Notes: generated by a model not told the origin, from the letters alone. Positions 1-9,459 are shown, counted from the stretch's first letter. The stretch is 39,600 bases of DNA from Bacteroidales bacterium (GCA_021158345.1 JAGGUV010000057.1:1-39600); one strand, 5' to 3'. Made by a program: numbers and translations.

Positions 1-317
1 GATATTAATGTATAAATTAATGATTTTTGTTTTTTTTTTAATAATTTGTTTCTAAATATTTTAAAAATATATGCTTTAACATAAGTAACATTAGAATTTT
101 TGTTTTTCAATTCCATGATTTTTAAAAATATATTCTGTATTGTATCTGCAATGTGAGCATTATCGTTAGTTAATTTCTTTCCATAAAAAAATAAATCTTC
201 ATAAAATCTGTAAAATAATTTACTTAAGGCATCAGAATTACCTTCTCTGATTTCATTCCAAAGCTGCAAATCACTTTTATTTGAAAGGTTCGAATATTTA
301 TGAATATTATTATTCAT
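1..317 (-). CDS. ECF-type RNA polymerase sigma factor, N-terminal part (gene truncated by window edge)
   Basis: Manual minus-strand translation from ATG at 317: MNNNIHKYSNLSNKSDLQLWNEIREGNSDALSKLFYRFYEDLFFYGKKLTNDNAHIADTIQNIFLKIMELKNKNSNVTYVKAYIFKIFRNKLLKKKQ; sigma70 region 2-like. Open to the window edge, so missing from the ORF track. Confidence 0.8.
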   Translation of the reverse strand, partial: MNNNIHKYSNLSNKSDLQLWNEIREGNSDALSKLFYRFYEDLFFYGKKLTNDNAHIADTIQNIFLKIMELKNKNSNVTYVKAYIFKIFRNKLLKKKQKSLIYTLI

Positions 318-398
318 TAAAGTATTTTTTTGTTAATATAATCTGTCCTTAAGATAAAAATAAATAATTCTGATTTATTTATTAATTATTCTTTAGTT

Positions 399-538
399 GA
401 ATCCACTCCAAAAACCCCATTTTCAAAAATGCATATAAATCCATTAAAATTATATTGTTGATAATTAATGTTTTACATTTTGCAAAAATCATGTAAATTT
501 TGTTAATTTTGTCTAAAAACACTTTTGGGAGTGGATTC
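399..538. repeat. Imperfect inverted repeat flanking an AT-rich intergenic core
   Basis: GAATCCACTCCAAAA (399-413) versus TTTTGGGAGTGGATTC (523-538), its reverse complement with one extra G. Confidence 0.5.
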
Positions 539-602
539 TTAGTTGCAAATTTAATAAAATTTATTATGAATATAGAGCTTAAAAGTAATAATAAATTTGA
601 TA

Positions 603-1079
603 ATGAAAAATAATGCTAAAGATATATTTTGGAGAGAGAAAAATATTTTTTATAAATTATTTTTATGGATAAACAGGCACTTTAATTTTAAGATGGGAGC
701 ATTGGCAGGTATTTGTACAGGTTCAGTAGTTTTTATGATTAATATGAAATACAGTTTTATAATAGCTTTTTTCGCTTTTGGTAAACAGTTTTTTTATAAT
801 TTTTTTATGGCAGGTTATAATACAAAGATTTGTGAAAAACTGTCAAAAAATATTTCTAATAGAATACTTGCTACAATATTGTGGACTTTAATACCTACTT
901 CATTAGCCTTTGTAATTATTTATTCGGTTCATTATTTCTTAAATACACCTAACCCTCTTGCCAGCACTTTATGGCAGGCTTTTTCTAATTTGTTTATATT
1001 TTTCTTTACAGGATTGATTTTTAGAGAAGAATTAGAAAAAAAAATACAAATGGCTTCACATCTTCCTTGTCTCAAATAA
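603..1079 (+). CDS. Hypothetical integral membrane protein
   Basis: ORF of about 158 aa with several hydrophobic segments; ATG at 603 preferred over upstream TTG at 597. No family recognised. Confidence 0.6.
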   Translation: MKNNAKDIFWREKNIFYKLFLWINRHFNFKMGALAGICTGSVVFMINMKYSFIIAFFAFGKQFFYNFFMAGYNTKICEKLSKNISNRILATILWTLIPTSLAFVIIYSVHYFLNTPNPLASTLWQAFSNLFIFFFTGLIFREELEKKIQMASHLPCLK

Positions 1080-1129
1080 ACGGTTTAGATATTATTTTGA
1101 CAAATTTGGGAAAAATAAATGATGTTTCT

Positions 1130-1612
1130 TTATTCTTCATAAGTAACCCCATTTATAGGGAAAAAATATTTATCTCTTGCAACAGATTCAGGGAAAACAA
1201 AATATGTAGCAACAGATTTAGAACAAAGAACCCCGCCTGAATCGTATAGAAAAACGTCTATATTAACAAAATTTTTTTCCCTATTATTTACTGAAGCTTT
1301 AATAGTTAAAGGTCCGTTATCAGTATAAACAGGATTAATATATCTTGTTTCTATTTTTTTTGTTACACCTGCTGTTTTTAATTTAACAAGTACTACCCAA
1401 CTTGCTATTTCATCCATCAATGTTGTTTGTATGCCTCCATGTAATATATTGTTGTAACCTTGGAAATATTCTTTGGGCTGCCATTTTGAAATAATAAAAT
1501 CTCCATCTTCATAAAATTCCATTTGAAGTCCAGATTTGTTATCTGGAGAACAACCAAAACAATTATATCCTTTTAATCCTAAATAAGGATTTTTAATTTT
1601 TTTCATCATCAT
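1130..1612 (-). CDS. PaaI-like hotdog thioesterase family protein
   Basis: GCSPDNKSGLQM...LHGGIQTTLMDEIASW pattern typical of PaaI/4HBT hotdog thioesterases. Confidence 0.75.
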   Translation of the reverse strand: MMMKKIKNPYLGLKGYNCFGCSPDNKSGLQMEFYEDGDFIISKWQPKEYFQGYNNILHGGIQTTLMDEIASWVVLVKLKTAGVTKKIETRYINPVYTDNGPLTIKASVNNREKNFVNIDVFLYDSGGVLCSKSVATYFVFPESVARDKYFFPINGVTYEE

Positions 1613-1628
1613 AATTCCCGATTAAAAA

Positions 1629-2408
1629 TTATTTGGCAACACCTTTTTTGTATCTTATTACTTTAACAACTTTACCTTCTTCGTTATATTCTTTCCATTT
1701 ACCATGTTTCAGACCATCAGTATATGAGCCTTCAACTTTTATTTTTCCATTATCAAAATATTCATGATATATGCCAACAGGAATATTGTTTTTGTATGTT
1801 TCTTTTGTCATTATTTCTCCGTTAGGATGATAAGTGAATTGCTCACCGTCAAAGGCGTTGTTTTTATAGTTGTATTTTGCCATTAATCTACCATTTTCAT
1901 CATACCATTTTGATAAACCGTTTTTCAAGCCATTTTTATAATAAGTTTCTTCCAATATTCTATTAGCCCTGTTTTCGTAGTATATTTGTTTCAGTCCGTC
2001 AATTTTACCGTTTTTATATGATATTATTGAGCGAGGAACACTGCTTCTGGTATAATGTTTTGAAACTCCGTTTAATGAATCATTCTTAAAATATTCTTCA
2101 ACAAGGAAATACCCTCGTCTGTCAATTTTGATATGAATACCGTTTTTTTTGTTTTTATGATATATTTGTAATTCGTGAAAGAAATTATTTTTTTGATGTG
2201 TTACCCAAACACCTTCTTTCAATCCGTCAATATAATTTCCCGAATAGTTGAATTGTCTGTCTTTTTCTATCCAATATCCTTGTTTTAATTTATTGGAATC
2301 AATAAAATTAATCTGTTCTTTGGTCTTTAAATCTGTCTTTTTTTCTTGTGAAATGCCTGATAAAGAGATAAAACATATACACAATAAGCTGATAATTATT
2401 TTTTTCAT
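1629..2408 (-). CDS. MORN-repeat (YwqK-like) exported protein
   Basis: Repeated Y.NG....G.W..Y..NG motifs and an N-terminal signal peptide (MKKIIISLLCICFISLSGIS). Confidence 0.8.
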   Translation of the reverse strand: MKKIIISLLCICFISLSGISQEKKTDLKTKEQINFIDSNKLKQGYWIEKDRQFNYSGNYIDGLKEGVWVTHQKNNFFHELQIYHKNKKNGIHIKIDRRGYFLVEEYFKNDSLNGVSKHYTRSSVPRSIISYKNGKIDGLKQIYYENRANRILEETYYKNGLKNGLSKWYDENGRLMAKYNYKNNAFDGEQFTYHPNGEIMTKETYKNNIPVGIYHEYFDNGKIKVEGSYTDGLKHGKWKEYNEEGKVVKVIRYKKGVAK

Positions 2409-2496
2409 TTTTTATGATATTAAATAATATTGAATAATTTTAATTAGTAATAACAAAATTATAAAGTAATGAGAAAAAAACAAGAAAAATAATTAA

Positions 2497-3792
2497 TTAT
2501 TTTGCAAATAAATCGTATGCTCCCACGGATTCTATACGGACAGTAGAAAATTCTCCGATATTTATTTTTTTTGATTTTAAAGGTAATATCACTTCATTAT
2601 CAACATCAGGGGAATCAAATTCTGTTCTGCCGATATATGAATCACCTTCAATTTTATCGAATAAAACTTTAATGTTTTGTCCTATGAGTTTCAGGTTGTT
2701 TTGGTATGATATTTCTTGTTGGATGTTCATTATTTCTTCGGCACGGGCTTGTTTTATTTCTTCGGGCACATCATCATTAAGAGTCCCTGCGTAAGTGCCT
2801 TCTTCGTGTGAATAAGTAAATACGCCTAATCTGTCGAAACGTGTTTCTTTTATAAACTTTTTTAATTCTTGGAAATTTTCTTCTGTCTCTCCGGGATATC
2901 CAACAATAAATGTAGTACGGATGGCTGCTTCAGGAAGACGATTTTTTATCTTCTCAATTAATTTATATGTTTCCTGTTTTGTTACACCTCTTTTCATTGA
3001 TTTCAAAATATTGTCGCTGATATGCTGTAATGGGATATCAATATATTTACAGATGTTTTTGCGATCTTTGATTAAATCAAGAAGAGAATCAGGTAAATCT
3101 GAAGGGAAATTATAATGCAAACGTAACCATGATAAATTTTTGATATCTGAAATTTTTCCGGCAAGCTCTGTAATTTTTTGCTTTTTATACAAATCCATGC
3201 CATAATAAGTAGGATCTTGTGAAATAAGCAGAATTTCTTTAACCCCTTTGTCAACGAGCATTTTAGCTTCATCAATAATCGATTCCATAGGCCTTGAGAT
3301 ATGTCTGCCGCGGATTAATGGTATAGCACAATAAGAACATTTTTTGTTGCAACCTTCTGCTATTTTAAGATAAGCATAATGTTTTGGCGTGGATAATAAT
3401 CGTGGAGAATTATAATTGTTTTGTATCCCAAAGTCTTTTAAAATATCTTTTAAATCATTTACACCATAATATTTATCTACATCAGGAATTTCTTTAATAA
3501 GGTCGTTTTTATAGCGTTGTGAAAGGCAGCCCATAACATAGATTTTTTTTATAAGCCCTTGTTTTTTTGCTTTAACATATTCAAGGATTGTATCTATTGA
3601 TTGCTCTTTGGCATCATTAATAAACCCGCAGGTATTTATTATTACACTATCATAATCGTCTTTTTCATATTGATGATGAACATCTAATCCGTTAGCAGAT
3701 AATATTCCTGATAAGACTTCCGAGTCGACAGTATTTTTAGAACAGCCGAGAGTAACAATATTTATTTTAGGTTTTTTATTAATGGTTTTCAT
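2497..3792 (-). CDS. rimO: Ribosomal protein S12 methylthiotransferase RimO
   Basis: Radical SAM EGCNKKCSYCAIPLIRGRH, N-terminal VTLGCSKNTVDSE, C-terminal TRAM-like region. Start taken at internal Met (MKTINKKPKINIVTLGCSKN), giving tight packing with ftsY. Confidence 0.95.
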   Translation of the reverse strand: MKTINKKPKINIVTLGCSKNTVDSEVLSGILSANGLDVHHQYEKDDYDSVIINTCGFINDAKEQSIDTILEYVKAKKQGLIKKIYVMGCLSQRYKNDLIKEIPDVDKYYGVNDLKDILKDFGIQNNYNSPRLLSTPKHYAYLKIAEGCNKKCSYCAIPLIRGRHISRPMESIIDEAKMLVDKGVKEILLISQDPTYYGMDLYKKQKITELAGKISDIKNLSWLRLHYNFPSDLPDSLLDLIKDRKNICKYIDIPLQHISDNILKSMKRGVTKQETYKLIEKIKNRLPEAAIRTTFIVGYPGETEENFQELKKFIKETRFDRLGVFTYSHEEGTYAGTLNDDVPEEIKQARAEEIMNIQQEISYQNNLKLIGQNIKVLFDKIEGDSYIGRTEFDSPDVDNEVILPLKSKKINIGEFSTVRIESVGAYDLFAK

Positions 3793-3793
3793 A

Positions 3794-4750
3794 TTAGTTA
3801 AAGAGACTGTCAACGAAATCGAATTTATTAAATATTTGCAGGTCTTCGATTTTTTCACCTATTCCAATATATTTAATAGGTATTTTAAATTGGTCTGATA
3901 TTCCAATAGCCACGCCTCCTTTGGCAGTGCCATCGAGTTTTGTAAGAGCCAGGGCATTAACATCTGTGGCAGCTGTGAACTGTTTGGCTTGTTCAATAGC
4001 ATTTTGTCCTGTTGAAGCGTCGAGAATTAAAAGAATTTCGTGAGGTGCGTTAGGAATAATTTTTTTCATAACATTTTTAATCTTAGTGAGTTCATTCATA
4101 AGATTAATTTTGTTGTGTAATCTTCCTGCAGTGTCAATAATAACAACATCGGCATTTTTTGATTTAGCTGATTTTAAAGTGTCAAAAGCAACAGAAGCAG
4201 GGTCAGCGTTCATACCTTGTTTAACAATAGGTACCCCAACCCTGTCAGCCCAAATTTGTAGCTGGTCAACAGCAGCAGCTCTGAAAGTGTCAGAAGCTCC
4301 AAGTATTACTGACTTACCTGCTTTTTTGAATTGATATGCCAGCTTACCGATAGTAGTGGTTTTCCCGACACCATTTACTCCTACAACCATTATTACGTAT
4401 GGTTTTTGTTCTGCAGGAATATTAAAATCATCGAAAGTTTTAATTTCGTTTTCTTTTAGTAAATCAGATATTTCTTCTTTTAATATTTTATTAAGTTCAG
4501 AAGTGCCAATATATTTATCTTTGGCTACTCTTTTTTCAATTCTGTCAATGATTTTCAATGTTGTTTCAACGCCAACATCAGAACTTATTAAAATTTCTTC
4601 CAGGTTATCAAGTACATCGTCATCAATTTTTGATTTGCCGACAATAGCACGTGAAATTTTTGAAAAGACATTTTTTTTAGTCTTTTCTAATTTTTGATCT
4701 AATTTCGATTTTTTATCATTGCTTTTCGAAAAGCGTGAAAAAAGAGCCAT
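3794..4750 (-). CDS. ftsY: Signal recognition particle receptor FtsY
   Basis: SRP GTPase motifs GVNGVGKTTTIGKLA, DTFRAAAVDQL, DTAGRLHNK, TKLDGTAKGG. Confidence 0.96.
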   Translation of the reverse strand: MALFSRFSKSNDKKSKLDQKLEKTKKNVFSKISRAIVGKSKIDDDVLDNLEEILISSDVGVETTLKIIDRIEKRVAKDKYIGTSELNKILKEEISDLLKENEIKTFDDFNIPAEQKPYVIMVVGVNGVGKTTTIGKLAYQFKKAGKSVILGASDTFRAAAVDQLQIWADRVGVPIVKQGMNADPASVAFDTLKSAKSKNADVVIIDTAGRLHNKINLMNELTKIKNVMKKIIPNAPHEILLILDASTGQNAIEQAKQFTAATDVNALALTKLDGTAKGGVAIGISDQFKIPIKYIGIGEKIEDLQIFNKFDFVDSLFN

Positions 4751-4809
4751 AATCTTATGAGTTAATAAAAGATAAATTTTTATTTATAATACAAATAAAT
4801 AAAAAAAAT

Positions 4810-4833
4810 GCTTTTTTCTTTACAGAAAAAAGC
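4810..4833 (-). terminator. Rho-independent terminator downstream of rpmG-DUF4295
   Basis: Perfect 10-bp stem GCTTTTTTCT/AGAAAAAAGC with 4-nt loop, followed on the minus strand by ATTTTTTTTATTT. Confidence 0.75.
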
Positions 4834-4863
4834 AAAAATAAGGGTTTATGATAAAAAATGAAT

Positions 4864-5016
4864 TTATTTTTTTGCTAAAAATTCATTTACCATTTCGTTA
4901 GGTAACATTTTTTCTTTGAAAACATAAGCACCAGTTTTAGGTGACTTAACCATTTTTATAATTCTAGTATAATCTTTACTTAAAGATTGTAAACTAGCAA
5001 CAACTTTTTTAGCCAT
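4864..5016 (-). CDS. DUF4295 family protein (small, ribosomal-gene-linked Bacteroidota protein)
   Basis: Manual translation: MAKKVVASLQSLSKDYTRIIKMVKSPKTGAYVFKENMLPNEMVNEFLAKK*, 50 aa, directly downstream of rpmG. Below the ORF-track length cutoff. Confidence 0.85.
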   Translation of the reverse strand: MAKKVVASLQSLSKDYTRIIKMVKSPKTGAYVFKEKMLPNEMVNEFLAKK

Positions 5017-5024
5017 AATAAATA

Positions 5025-5213
5025 TTATTTTATCTCTTTATGAATAGTCATTTTTTTTAATATTGGATTGTATTTTTTCAACTCCAATCTACCCGGAGTA
5101 TTCTTTTTATTTTTAGTAGTAATATATCTAGAAGTACCGGGCAAACCACTTTTTTTATGCTCTGTGCATTCCAAAATTACTTGTATCCTTGCGTCTTTGG
5201 TCTTTTTTGCCAT
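5025..5213 (-). CDS. rpmG: 50S ribosomal protein L33
   Basis: [62 protein letters not shown] is a canonical bL33. Confidence 0.93.
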   Translation of the reverse strand: MAKKTKDARIQVILECTEHKKSGLPGTSRYITTKNKKNTPGRLELKKYNPILKKMTIHKEIK

Positions 5214-5320
5214 CTCTTTATTTGTTTTTTATTTTAGCGTGCAAAAATATACTCTTTATTTAAATAATCCTAATAATTATAATTTTTTTTTTTGAAACAG
5301 AAAGTTTTTTCAATTAACGA

Positions 5321-5600
5321 TAAATCCGCAAGCAGATTCTATTTGGACACGAATTTCACTAATTAACACGAATTTTGTATCACTAAAATAAGTGAACGAT
5401 TTTATATATAGTGCCTGCACGAAAACCCGTAAAATTTTAGTTATGCTGTCATTTCGAACAAAGTGAGAAATCTCATTCAACTTATATACACTATGTTATG
5501 AGATTTCTCCTTTCAGTCGAAATGACAATATGGGCGTTTTCGTGCAAACACTATATAATCAACTCAATCTATTACACTAAAAAAAATCCTTGCGGATTTA
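5321..5600. repeat. 280-bp nested imperfect palindromic element (REP/MITE-like)
   Basis: Four concentric arm pairs: TAAATCCGCAAG 5321-5332/5589-5600 (12/12); 5405-5426/5536-5557 (20/22); TGTCATTTCGA 5447-5457/5517-5527 (11/11); GAGAAATCTCAT 5465-5476/5498-5509 (12/12). Confidence 0.85.
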
Positions 5601-5849
5601 TGGACTAATAATAATGGTTCTACTGTTATTTTATTAATGGAAAATAATTTTTCTGTGATTCTATCAAACAGCTTACTTATAATGCTTAAATGTTTCAAAA
5701 CAATTAAATATCAGTTAATAAAGGATTTATTATAGACAATATTTTGTTTTTGTATCAGAACTGTTTTTGTATTTTCGCATTTAAGCATTTTATCATTTTC
5801 GCATTTGTCAATATTCCACTAAATTCGTGGTAGTAACATAATAATAAAT

Positions 5850-6974
5850 TTATTTTTTTGAATTTATTATTCGGATATTGTCGCCAATAAGTGAGTATGA
5901 TTTTGTTTTGCCGTTTTTATTTGTCTTGTGTGATAGTTTAATATCTTCTTGTGTTATTTTGCTAAAACTATTAACACCAAATTCTGCTACAACCCATAAA
6001 ATATTATTGTTGGATTTTTTTTCCAAGACTTTTTCTTTAATATTTAATATTTTTTTGAGAAAATTAACCCCCTTTTTTACTAATGTTTTACTTCTGCCTT
6101 GATTTTTTTGCTCTGCTAATAAAATTTCATCATGTAAATCAGAAAAATAAAGTAATTCAATAAATTCAAATCTTTTAAACATTATTAGTTCGTTATTACG
6201 AGCTAAATCAGAAACAGGTATAAAAATTTTGTTAATGTTCGAAGTATTAGTATTTTCTATTTTTAGACTGTTTCTGTATTTTAATTCATCGTTTATAACA
6301 GACGGATTTGTAGTAGCTAAAATTGAATTTTCATCATTAATGTGAATAGAAGTTTTTAAGATGTCTATTTCAGGTTTTTGTTTTTCTATTTTTATCGTAT
6401 TAATGTATTGTCTGTTGTTAATTTGAGCAATTTCGTAACGTGATGAAAAGTTTTGTTTTTCAGGCTTGTTAAAGAAAAAATATAAAACAATTAAAATAGA
6501 TGCTGCAATAGACACAGAATAATAAATATGCTTTTTAAAATATGCTTTAAAAGGATATTTTTTAAGAGATTTTTTATTTTCAAATACTATGCTTTCATCA
6601 GGTTTAAGATATGTTAATTTAAAAGTTTCGTATTCTTTTTTCAGGCAAGGATTTTTTTCAATAAAAGTTTTTAAATTTTCAGATTTTTCAGAAGAGATAT
6701 CTCCTTCAAGGTCAGCAATAAAAAAATTTTCGTAATTATTTTCATTAATATTATTACATGGAGTGATTATGTTTTTTTTTAGTTTGTCTTTATCTTTAAA
6801 TTCTATTGACATGTCAGGAGAAAGCGTGATGTTTTCGAAATTATCAAACTCTTCTTTTAACTTAGGATTTTCAGCTAAAAAAAGCATAAGCTCGTCAACC
6901 TGATTATCAGAGAGGTTACCTTCATAATAATCAAGGATATATATTTCGTAGTTATTTTTGTTTACTTTCTTCAT
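5850..6974 (-). CDS. Anti-sigma-factor-like single-pass membrane protein with duplicated N-terminal domain
   Basis: Two gapless N-terminal 59-aa repeats, one TM segment (HIYYSVSIAASILIVLYFFF), directly downstream of an ECF sigma gene. Confidence 0.6.
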   Translation of the reverse strand: MKKVNKNNYEIYILDYYEGNLSDNQVDELMLFLAENPKLKEEFDNFENITLSPDMSIEFKDKDKLKKNIITPCNNINENNYENFFIADLEGDISSEKSENLKTFIEKNPCLKKEYETFKLTYLKPDESIVFENKKSLKKYPFKAYFKKHIYYSVSIAASILIVLYFFFNKPEKQNFSSRYEIAQINNRQYINTIKIEKQKPEIDILKTSIHINDENSILATTNPSVINDELKYRNSLKIENTNTSNINKIFIPVSDLARNNELIMFKRFEFIELLYFSDLHDEILLAEQKNQGRSKTLVKKGVNFLKKILNIKEKVLEKKSNNNILWVVAEFGVNSFSKITQEDIKLSHKTNKNGKTKSYSLIGDNIRIINSKK

Positions 6975-7459
6975 TAAATTACAACTTCTAAATTACCAAT
7001 ATAATTTTTTAAAATAATTCTTGCTCTGTAAATATATACTTTTACCTGAGACTCGTTTAAATCTGTTATTTCTCCAATTTCTTTATACGAATAACCTTCG
7101 TAGTCACGTAATAATATAACAGATTTTTGTATGTCTGTCAATTTTTCCAATGCTTCGTTAATGATTTCTTTTGTATCGGAAAAGCCGGTATTTACAGAAT
7201 AATTGTCTTCATTGACATTTTCAAGAGAAGTTTGTTTTTTGTCTTTTCTGATATAATCAATCATAGTATGATAAGCAGTAGTAAAAAGATAAGAACGCGA
7301 TTTTTCAAAATTAATAGTTTCTCTTTTATTCCACATTTTCACAAATGCGTCTTGCACAATATCTTTTGCGTTATCTTCATCCTTAATATTTTTTAGGATG
7401 AAACGATAAACGCCATCTGAATACTTATCAACACATGAGTTATATTCCGCAACAGTCAT
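6974..7459 (-). CDS. ECF-type RNA polymerase sigma factor
   Basis: Region 2 KDEDNAKDIVQDAFVKMWNKRE and region 4 LEKLTDIQKSVILLRDYEGYSYKEIGEITDLNESQVKVYIYRAR. ATG at 7459 preferred over TTG at 7462. Confidence 0.92.
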   Translation of the reverse strand: MTVAEYNSCVDKYSDGVYRFILKNIKDEDNAKDIVQDAFVKMWNKRETINFEKSRSYLFTTAYHTMIDYIRKDKKQTSLENVNEDNYSVNTGFSDTKEIINEALEKLTDIQKSVILLRDYEGYSYKEIGEITDLNESQVKVYIYRARIILKNYIGNLEVVI

Positions 7460-7663
7460 CAACGATTATTGTTTTTATATTAAAAAGACGTGTAAAGATA
7501 ATAAAAAGTTACAAGATAAGTGGTTTATAATTTTTTAACATTAATTTAATTTCAGAACAGCTAAAAATATTTTTTGAGGGACTTCTTAAAACTTTGTAAA
7601 ACTAAGAAATGTATTTTATTGAAATCCTCCAAGTTTTTAATAAATCAGAAGAATTAAAATAAT

Positions 7664-9451
7664 TTAAATAGGTTGAGTTTTCTTTTTCAACCACAATTTT
7701 TCATCCTCATCAAGATAATTAACAAGTTTATCATAAACATTTTTATGATAATTGTTTAGCCATTTTTTTTCTTTTTTATTAAGCATAGAAATATCAATCA
7801 AAGAAGTATCAATAGGACAAAGAGTGAGGGTTTCAAATTTCAAAAACAATCCATAATCTTCAACTTTAGCATCTTCAACACAAAGCATCAGATTTTCAAT
7901 TCTTATACCATATTTATCTTTGATATAAATTCCCGGTTCATCAGTAATTAACATGCCCGGCACAAAAAAAGTATTTTTATCAGCAGTAGCACCTGCACCT
8001 AATGCCTGCGGACCTTCATGAATATTTAAATAGTATCCTACACCATGTCCTGTACCATGTCCATAATTTTTATGACCTTCCCAAATTGGCTTTCTTGCAA
8101 GTACATCAATTTGATATCCCTTGGTTCCCAAAGGAAATTTTACTGTTGCCAGATTAATATGACCTTTCAACACTAAAGTATAATCGTGAATTTGTTCATT
8201 TGTAGGTTTGCCAAGAGGTATTGTTCTTGTTAGGTCTGTTGTGCCGCCAAGATACTGACCACCTGAATCTAATAAAAACAGACCTTCTGCCTTTAATTCA
8301 ACATCGGTTTCATGAGTTGGCTCATAATGCACAATAGCGCCATGGGCATTATACCCGGCTATTGTCGCACAACTCAACCCCATATTTGTTTTCTGTTGTT
8401 TGCGTAATTCCTCTAATTTATCTGAAGCTGAAATCTCTGTAATCTTTTGTTTTCCTATATTTTTTTCAAGCCAATAAATAAATTTTGTCATTGCAATGCC
8501 GTCATAAATCATGGTTTGCTTAAAATTTTTAATCTCAACAGAATTTTTAACAGCTTTTAATGATGTTGTAATATTTAATTTTTCAATTATATTAGATGAT
8601 GATGGAATAAAATTATAGAGGTAAAAATTAGTTTTTTTAGGGTCAATAACAATAGAAGACTTATCATTTATTATTCGTAAATAATTTTCTACATCTTTAT
8701 AAGGTTTAATTGTAATATTATCATTTTTTAATATTTTTTTAATATCATCGGAAAGTTTTTTATCATCAACAAAAAAAATAAGATTATCCATAGATACTAA
8801 AACAAAGCTAATTGCAACAGGATTATAGTCCACATCAGCAGCACGAATATTAAGCAGCCATGCAATATCGTCGAGACTTGACAACAAAAAATAATCGGCA
8901 TTAAAATTTTTCATTTCAGCTCTCACCATATTTATTTTTTCTATGCGGGATTTACCTGCAAAAGCAATATCATGAACAAAAAGTTTTGTCATTGGCATTT
9001 CAGGCCTTTCAGTCCAGATAATATCAATAAGGTCGATATCTGATTTTATTGAAAGATTTTTCCGGCTAAGAGCATTTTTCAATTCTTTTACATTTTCTAC
9101 AGAGAAGGATTTTCCGTCAAAGCCGATACAAATATTATCAGAAAACATTTCAATAATCCAATCAAGATATTCAGGACCTCTTGTTATCATTTTATGAAGC
9201 TCAACTTCGGAATCAGCTAATTGTTTTTCAGCCTGAATAAAATATCGCGAATCAGTCCACAATCCTGCATGATTTTGAGTAATAACAACAGTTCCTGCTG
9301 AACCTGTAAAACCTGATATCCATTCTCTGGCTTTCCAATAGTTGGCAATATATTCACTCTGATGAGGGTCAGTACTTGGAATAATATATACATCAATTGC
9401 ATATTTCTTCATTAATTTTCTTAAGGCAGTAATTTTATTATTTATCTTCAT
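7664..9451 (-). CDS. Xaa-Pro aminopeptidase, M24B family
   Basis: 595 aa; IPSTDPHQSEYIANYWKAREWISGFTGSAGT, LDSGGQYLGGTTDLTRT, GHGTGHGVGYYLNIHEGP, DEPGIY motifs. Confidence 0.93.
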   Translation of the reverse strand: MKINNKITALRKLMKKYAIDVYIIPSTDPHQSEYIANYWKAREWISGFTGSAGTVVITQNHAGLWTDSRYFIQAEKQLADSEVELHKMITRGPEYLDWIIEMFSDNICIGFDGKSFSVENVKELKNALSRKNLSIKSDIDLIDIIWTERPEMPMTKLFVHDIAFAGKSRIEKINMVRAEMKNFNADYFLLSSLDDIAWLLNIRAADVDYNPVAISFVLVSMDNLIFFVDDKKLSDDIKKILKNDNITIKPYKDVENYLRIINDKSSIVIDPKKTNFYLYNFIPSSSNIIEKLNITTSLKAVKNSVEIKNFKQTMIYDGIAMTKFIYWLEKNIGKQKITEISASDKLEELRKQQKTNMGLSCATIAGYNAHGAIVHYEPTHETDVELKAEGLFLLDSGGQYLGGTTDLTRTIPLGKPTNEQIHDYTLVLKGHINLATVKFPLGTKGYQIDVLARKPIWEGHKNYGHGTGHGVGYYLNIHEGPQALGAGATADKNTFFVPGMLITDEPGIYIKDKYGIRIENLMLCVEDAKVEDYGLFLKFETLTLCPIDTSLIDISMLNKKEKKWLNNYHKNVYDKLVNYLDEDEKLWLKKKTQPI

Positions 9452-9459
9452 TTTAAAAT

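Noticed and set aside
4086-4697. Plus-strand ORFs (82 and 113 aa) antisense to ftsY
   Set aside because: Shadow ORFs over a highly conserved gene; composition and lack of motifs argue against coding.
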